A stretch of 64,000 bases of DNA, from the NCBI RefSeq assembly GCF_003382685.1, contig NZ_QLVG01000033.1, positions 1 to 64,000 on the forward strand, written 5' to 3'. The position numbers were made by a program, and so were the translations under genes. Under the pieces are notes generated by a model. It was not told the DNA's origin and did not search any database. It saw only the letters and a program-made list of their open reading frames with translations. This document shows, one piece after another, positions 59,828-64,000 of the stretch; position 1 is the first letter of the stretch, and every line of letters starts with the position of its first letter. Source of the DNA: Halorussus litoreus (GTDB lineage Archaea; Halobacteriota; Halobacteria; Halobacteriales; Haladaptataceae).

Positions 59828-60613
59828 TTACGGCCGAGTCTTTCGGTCTAACAGATCGACCACGTCGGCCACCGAATCGAGGACGAAGTCGGGCGCGACC
59901 TCCGAGGAGTCGGCCCGGGTCGTGACGCCCGAGAGCACGAGCGCGGTCGTCAGCCCCGCCCGATCGCCCAGCAGGACGTCGGTGTCGAGTCGATCGCCGA
60001 CCATCAACACCGCTTCGCCCTCACCGGCGACCCGCGACTCGACCGCCTCGGCTGCCGTGGCCGCCGGCTTGCCCAGCATCGCGTCCGGGTCGCGGTCGGC
60101 GGCCTCGGCCAGCGCGGCGACGATAGCGCCCGACCCGGGTACCGGACGGTCGGGCGCGGGAATCGTGCGGTCGGGGTCGGTCGCCACGAAGGCCGCGCCG
60201 TCGAGTGCCCACAGCGCGTTCCGGAGTCGGCCGTAGGTGAACTCCCGGTCGATGGAGGCGACGACGACGTCAGCAGCCTCGGGATCGGTGACGAGTGGAA
60301 TCCCGCGAGCCGCGAGCATCTCCCGGAGTCCGGGTTCGCCGAGCAGGTAGGTCCCGCAGTCGGGGTACTCGGTGGCCACGTAGTCGGCGGTCAGCGCGCC
60401 GGAGGTGAGCACGTCGTCGGGGGCGACCGCGAAGCCGAGGTCGGCGAGCCAGTCGGCGTAGTCGGCCGGGGACCGCGTGGGGTTGTTCGACAGCAGGAGC
60501 ACGTCGAGGCCACGCTCGCGAAGGCGGTCGACCGCCTCGACGGCACCGGGTATCGGTTCGTCACCGCGGACGAGGGTGCCATCCACGTCGAGGACGACGC
60601 TCCGAACGGTCAT
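59828..60613 (-). CDS. HAD-superfamily NagD-like phosphatase
   Basis: The 261-residue protein has HAD motif I VVLDVDGTLVRGDEPIPG, motif II LLSNNPTRSPADYADWL, and the C2-type cap. Motif III and IV appear as LGKPAATAAEAV and MVGDRLDTDVLLGDRAGL. The length and cap fit NagD or phosphoglycolate-phosphatase-type enzymes, which dephosphorylate sugar phosphates or nucleotides. Substrate is not predictable. The ATG at 60613 places motif I at residue 8. It is divergent from the PGF-CTERM gene downstream. Confidence 0.92.
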   Translation of the reverse strand: MTVRSVVLDVDGTLVRGDEPIPGAVEAVDRLRERGLDVLLLSNNPTRSPADYADWLADLGFAVAPDDVLTSGALTADYVATEYPDCGTYLLGEPGLREMLAARGIPLVTDPEAADVVVASIDREFTYGRLRNALWALDGAAFVATDPDRTIPAPDRPVPGSGAIVAALAEAADRDPDAMLGKPAATAAEAVESRVAGEGEAVLMVGDRLDTDVLLGDRAGLTTALVLSGVTTRADSSEVAPDFVLDSVADVVDLLDRKTRP

Positions 60614-60756
60614 CGCTTCCGGGTACGGCCCCGGAGACCAAGGGTCTGTCCACCCGAATCGCACGCTCGACCGAGGACCGGGCTCTGTCTCCCGACGACC
60701 TCAGGCGTCGTGCGGTCACCACAAAACACTTCAGCCGCTCCTGTGAGCCAGCAAAT

Positions 60757-61782
60757 ATGAAACGCGAGACGATGCTGGCGGGCGGCGCGGCGGTCGTGGT
60801 GGCGATAGCCCTGGTCGCCGCCGCCGCGGTCCCCGGTGCGATAGCGGTGTCCGAGGACGACCCGGTGCGGCCCGGCCATCTCTCGATTCAGGAGGTCGCC
60901 ATCTCGCCCGGCGAGGTGACCGGCGGCACGGCGACGCTGTCGGTCGACACCCGGCTCGAACACTCCGTGGTGAGCTCGAACAGCGAGTCCGAGAACGTGA
61001 CGATGCGGGTCCGGGCGGTCCACCTCGAATCCGGACTGGTCGAGACCACCGCGGAGGCCGCGGTCCCGACCATCTCCGGCGAGCGCGAGGTGTCGGTCGT
61101 CCAGAATCTCACCGTCGAGCGCGCGGGCGGCTACCGCATCGAGACGGTGGTGTACCGCGACGGCGAGCGCATCGCAGAGGGGCAGAAGTCGGTCCGGGGC
61201 GTCGGCACGCTCACGCCGGCGTACGCCGACACCGACGTCCGGTTCCACTGGCAGGGAAGCGACGGCCTCCCGCCGGTCGAGTACACCGTAGCGAGCGCCG
61301 AGGGCAACCGCACGACGCTGAACGTCTCGACGTTCCTCACCAACGAGGGCGACGTGCCATCCGAGGAGCTCAGGGTAGTGTTCACCGTCCGGCAGGCCGA
61401 CTCGAACATCGTCGCCGACCGGCGCGCGGTCGCGGTGGGAGCCATCCGGCCGGGCCGGACCGCCTCGCCCGGCGCGGAACTGGCGGTCCCCGAGGGCTAC
61501 AACTACTACCTCGACGCGGTGCTGTGGAAGGACGGCGTCATCGTCGGGACGGCCCGGAGCGTCGCGAACCTGAACCCGACCGAGACGCTCGAAGCCAACG
61601 AGACGGTCCGCGAGGTCGGCATCGAGGTGGGCGACTTCGAGGACGACCAGCGCGAGGACGACCGACCGGAGCGGACGACCAGCGAGCGCGACGGCGGCGC
61701 GGGCGGCGTCCCCGGCTTCACGCCGGTCGTAGCTCTGCTGGCGCTGGTCGGTGGCTTGCTCCTCGCACGGAGGCGAGCATGA
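60757..61782 (+). CDS. PGF-CTERM surface protein with Ig-like domains
   Basis: The 341-residue protein has a signal anchor (MLAGGAAVVVAIALVAAAAV) and a beta-rich body. Segments such as VDTRLEHSVVSSNSESENVT and VRFHWQGSDGLPPVEYTVAS suggest two Ig-like domains. It ends GGVPGFTPVVALLALVGGLL plus LARRRA, an archaeosortase A signal. So it is exported and lipid-anchored. Several N-x-T/S sites suggest glycosylation. It overlaps the next gene by 4 nt (ATGA). Confidence 0.85.
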   Translation: MKRETMLAGGAAVVVAIALVAAAAVPGAIAVSEDDPVRPGHLSIQEVAISPGEVTGGTATLSVDTRLEHSVVSSNSESENVTMRVRAVHLESGLVETTAEAAVPTISGEREVSVVQNLTVERAGGYRIETVVYRDGERIAEGQKSVRGVGTLTPAYADTDVRFHWQGSDGLPPVEYTVASAEGNRTTLNVSTFLTNEGDVPSEELRVVFTVRQADSNIVADRRAVAVGAIRPGRTASPGAELAVPEGYNYYLDAVLWKDGVIVGTARSVANLNPTETLEANETVREVGIEVGDFEDDQREDDRPERTTSERDGGAGGVPGFTPVVALLALVGGLLLARRRA

Positions 61783-62210
61783 CCGCTGACGCGCGGGCGG
61801 ACGAGCGCGAAGACGAAGACGCGAGCGAACGTGAAGACGCGAGCGAGCGCGAGGAGGCGGACGCGGGCGGGAATCCGAGCCAGAGCGACCAGACGGCCGA
61901 GCGCACGAACGACTCCGATTCCGAGCGACCACCACGCGATGAACCCATGAGCGACGCCAACACCGACATGCCCGACGAATCGGCGACCGACCTCGCGATC
62001 CGGCGCAACCTCTACCGGGGCGCGTTAGCGCTGTTCGCGCTGCTGGCGGTGGTCGCGGTGATCCAACTGTACGGAAGCGTGAACCAGACCATCAACACCT
62101 TCGTCGCGCAGGAGTACCGGTCGCTGTTCCGGGCGGCGTTCAACGTTGTCGTGCTGTTGGTCGCTGGCATCGGAATCTCGTGGTGCGTGCGGGAGCTGAG
62201 CGGGGAGTAG
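61779..62210 (+). CDS. Two-TM protein with acidic N-terminus
   Basis: This 143-residue protein has a ~75-residue Asp/Glu/Ser-rich N-terminal part with EREDASEREEADAGG-like direct repeats. Two membrane helices, NLYRGALALFALLAVVAVIQ and FRAAFNVVVLLVAGIGISWC, follow. It overlaps the PGF-CTERM gene by 4 nt, so it is translated with it. It may sit in the membrane beside the surface protein. Function unknown. Confidence 0.7.
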   Translation: MTADARADEREDEDASEREDASEREEADAGGNPSQSDQTAERTNDSDSERPPRDEPMSDANTDMPDESATDLAIRRNLYRGALALFALLAVVAVIQLYGSVNQTINTFVAQEYRSLFRAAFNVVVLLVAGIGISWCVRELSGE

Positions 62211-62249
62211 TGGGGTCGGAGACCGAGGAGGGCGCGATCGGCGCACGCC

Positions 62250-62272
62250 CCGCCGGCGGTTTTATCCGGCGG
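62250..62272 (+). promoter_or_regulatory. APC permease promoter: TATA box between inverted repeat arms
   Basis: TTTTATCC (62260-62267) lies 25-30 nt before the ATG at 62292. CCGCCGG (62250-62256) and CCGGCGG (62266-62272) bracket it as a perfect 7-bp inverted repeat with a 9-nt spacer. The layout is like that at 20006-20025. Confidence 0.5.
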
Positions 62273-62291
62273 CTGAAACAACCATAGGAGC

Positions 62292-63722
62292 ATGGCCGAC
62301 GAACGCGTCGATGTCGAATCCACGGGCCAAAACGTCGCTGGCCAGGCTCCCGTCGAGGAACCGGAGGCAGTCACCGACGACGTCACGGTCCACGACGACG
62401 AGGTGGAACTCGAACGGACCATCGGGCTCGTCGGCGGACTGGCTATCGGTATCGGCACCATGATCGGCGCGGGGATTTTCGTCTTCCCGGGGTTAGCCGC
62501 CGACAATGCCGGTCTCGCGGCCACGCTCTCGTTCGTGATCGGTGGGCTGATCGCGTTGCTCGTGGCGCTTCCGACCTCGGAACTCGCCACCGCGATGCCC
62601 CGGAGCGGTGGTGGCTACTACTTCATCTCGCGGAGCATGGGAACGGCGTACGGGGCGGTCGTCGGCCTCGGACTTTGGCTGGGCCTGATGTTCGCCTCCG
62701 CGTTCTATCTGGTCGGGCTGGGCCACTACGCGAGCGCCGTGTTCGTGGAGCTCGGGGTCGAACTCCCGTTCAGCCCCGTCACCGGAATCGGACTGCTGTT
62801 CGGGGTGGGGCTGACCGCGTTGAGCATCGGCGGCACCGAGAACACGGCCAAGATCCAGAACGTGGTCGTGGGGATCTTGCTCGTGGTGCTGACGGGGTTT
62901 CTCTCCTACGGCGTCCTCGACGCCGTAGGCGTCTTCGGCGGCGGAAGCGTCCCCGAGGAGTTCTTCTCTCGGGGGTACTTTCCCGTCCTGACGACCGCGG
63001 CGCTCGTGTTCACCTCGTATCTGGGGTTCGCTCAGGTCGCGACTGTCGCAGGCGAGATCAAACGACCGGGCAGGAACCTCCCGCTAGCGATGGTCGGGTC
63101 CGTCGTGATCGTCACCGTCTTCTACGTCGTGACGATCTTCGTCGCGACCAGTGCGTTCGGCGCGGATCGGCTGGGGCAGTTCGGGGAGACTGCGATGGTC
63201 GAGGTCGCCCGCGACTTCCTCGGATTGCCGGGCGCGGTTGCGATCCTTGGTGCCGGGCTGTTGGCGACGTTCTCGAGCGCGAACGCGTCGATCCTCAGCG
63301 CCTCGCGGGCGGTGTACGCGTTGAGCCGTGACGCCTTGCTCCCACGGAAAGCGAGCGAGGTCAACCTCCGATACGGCACGCCACACGTCGCGTTGCTCGC
63401 CGCCGGAGGGCCGATTCTGGTCCTCGTCGGGACCGGTCGGGTCGAACTGCTCGCGGAGGTCGCCTCGTTCCTCCACCTGATCATGTACGGTCTGATGTGC
63501 GTCGCCCTGATCGTGTTGCGCCGACGGAATCCGGAGTGGTACTCGCCTAGCTACCGCGTCCCGGGCTATCCGGTCGTGCCGGCAGTGGGTGCACTCGCTA
63601 GCTTCGGGCTGATCGTCTTCATGCAACGCGCCTCGATCGCCATCGGTGTCGTGGTGATGGCCGCGTCCTACCTCTGGTACCGATATTACGCTGGAAGCGT
63701 TACCCTCAAAGGAGACATCTGA
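62292..63722 (+). CDS. APC-family amino acid permease
   Basis: The 476-residue protein has 12 predicted helices. The first helix carries the APC substrate-site [40 protein letters not shown] and [20 protein letters not shown] follow. It would move amino acids (cationic type in many haloarchaeal homologues) with H+ or Na+. The 40-residue acidic N-terminus is cytosolic. The gene is followed by a Usp gene after 2 nt, so a shared transcript is likely. Confidence 0.93.
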   Translation: MADERVDVESTGQNVAGQAPVEEPEAVTDDVTVHDDEVELERTIGLVGGLAIGIGTMIGAGIFVFPGLAADNAGLAATLSFVIGGLIALLVALPTSELATAMPRSGGGYYFISRSMGTAYGAVVGLGLWLGLMFASAFYLVGLGHYASAVFVELGVELPFSPVTGIGLLFGVGLTALSIGGTENTAKIQNVVVGILLVVLTGFLSYGVLDAVGVFGGGSVPEEFFSRGYFPVLTTAALVFTSYLGFAQVATVAGEIKRPGRNLPLAMVGSVVIVTVFYVVTIFVATSAFGADRLGQFGETAMVEVARDFLGLPGAVAILGAGLLATFSSANASILSASRAVYALSRDALLPRKASEVNLRYGTPHVALLAAGGPILVLVGTGRVELLAEVASFLHLIMYGLMCVALIVLRRRNPEWYSPSYRVPGYPVVPAVGALASFGLIVFMQRASIAIGVVVMAASYLWYRYYAGSVTLKGDI

Positions 63723-63724
63723 CG

Positions 63725-64000
63725 ATGACAGACAGACCATCGATACTCGTCCCGATCCGCGTGCTCGAAGGAGAATCGATTCCCGAAGGAGTGTCCGAAC
63801 TCCTCGCGAACGCTCACGTCGTCCTGCTGGGATATCACGTTATCCCGGAACAGACCGCCCCGGGACAGGCCCGGATGCAGTTCGAAGAGCGCGCGACCGA
63901 CCGGCTCGAAGCGTACGGGTCGCTATTCGAGCAGGCGGGTGCGACCGTCGAGCGACGACTCGTGTTCACCCACGACGGCCAGAAGACCATCGACCGGACG
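63725..64000 (+). CDS. Universal stress protein family gene, truncated by window end
   Basis: The first 92 residues (MTDRPSILVPIRVLEGESIP...) have the Usp opening strand, then a helix and the LANAHVVLLGYHVIPEQTAP strand. The second part VERRLVFTHDGQKTIDRT fits Usp as well. The open frame leaves the window. Usp domains bind ATP or regulate partners; here the partner is probably the APC permease, 2 nt upstream. Confidence 0.85.
   Translation, partial: MTDRPSILVPIRVLEGESIPEGVSELLANAHVVLLGYHVIPEQTAPGQARMQFEERATDRLEAYGSLFEQAGATVERRLVFTHDGQKTIDRT

Overview
The window is chromosomal DNA of an extremely halophilic archaeon (class Halobacteria). The evidence is high G+C content, strongly Asp/Glu-rich predicted proteins, archaeal TATA boxes lying 25-30 nt from start codons (leaderless transcripts), a HalOD1 domain, two PGF-CTERM archaeosortase substrates, a trpDFEG operon and an intron-bearing elongator tRNA-Met. 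I cannot fix the genus. Bases 1-27 are a pure C run and look like a contig edge or assembly artefact.

Layout. 0-5.4 kb: the haloarchaeal adk - DUF106/EMC3-like - cmk - truB (cbf5) block, interrupted by a ~300-bp two-sided repeat element. 5.7-9.9 kb: the trpDFEG operon with a palindrome downstream of its TATA box. 10.2-15.6 kb: a B12-dependent ribonucleotide reductase without inteins, an arylsulfotransferase-like membrane-anchored propeller protein and a small zinc finger protein. 15.7-19.7 kb: small membrane proteins, a winged-helix regulator, a membrane-anchored sulfite-oxidase-type molybdopterin enzyme next to a Met/Asp/Thr-rich PGF-CTERM protein, and a VTT-domain membrane protein. 20-26.8 kb: a PH-like protein with a low-complexity tail, a zinc HTH protein, tRNA-Met, an HTH/zinc-ribbon gene pair, a CBS pair protein, an EamA exporter and an RNase H-like protein with a tandem-repeat tail. 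26.9-33.1 kb: a complete five-gene dipeptide/oligopeptide-type ABC transporter. 33.4-43.6 kb: regulators, malic enzyme-PTA fusion, a frameshifted M24 peptidase-like gene, a CtaA-like protein, a polar amino acid ABC transporter and a membrane-bound HTH/secreted protein pair. 43.6-53.4 kb: RfcL, CinA-like protein, amidohydrolase, zinc alcohol dehydrogenase, HPP-Usp fusion and nucleoside phosphorylase. 53.5-64 kb: a divergent ArsR-like/unknown pair, PfkB kinase, M14 deacylase, a lamin-tail remnant, a VOC protein, a NagD-like phosphatase, a second PGF-CTERM protein, and an APC permease with a truncated Usp gene at the window end.

The genes are mostly housekeeping and transport. The most unusual feature is the DNA between and inside them. 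There are two dispersed repeat families, each with conserved flanks around a variable hairpin (family A: three copies; family B: three copies). There are also six perfect or near-perfect 38-59-nt inverted repeats, two of them embedded in linker-coding parts of genes (rfcL and the molybdopterin enzyme). These, plus the divergent ArsR-like/unknown gene pair with a shared palindromic operator, are the best candidates for undescribed biology. No CRISPR array, transposase gene, integrase or phage module was seen.
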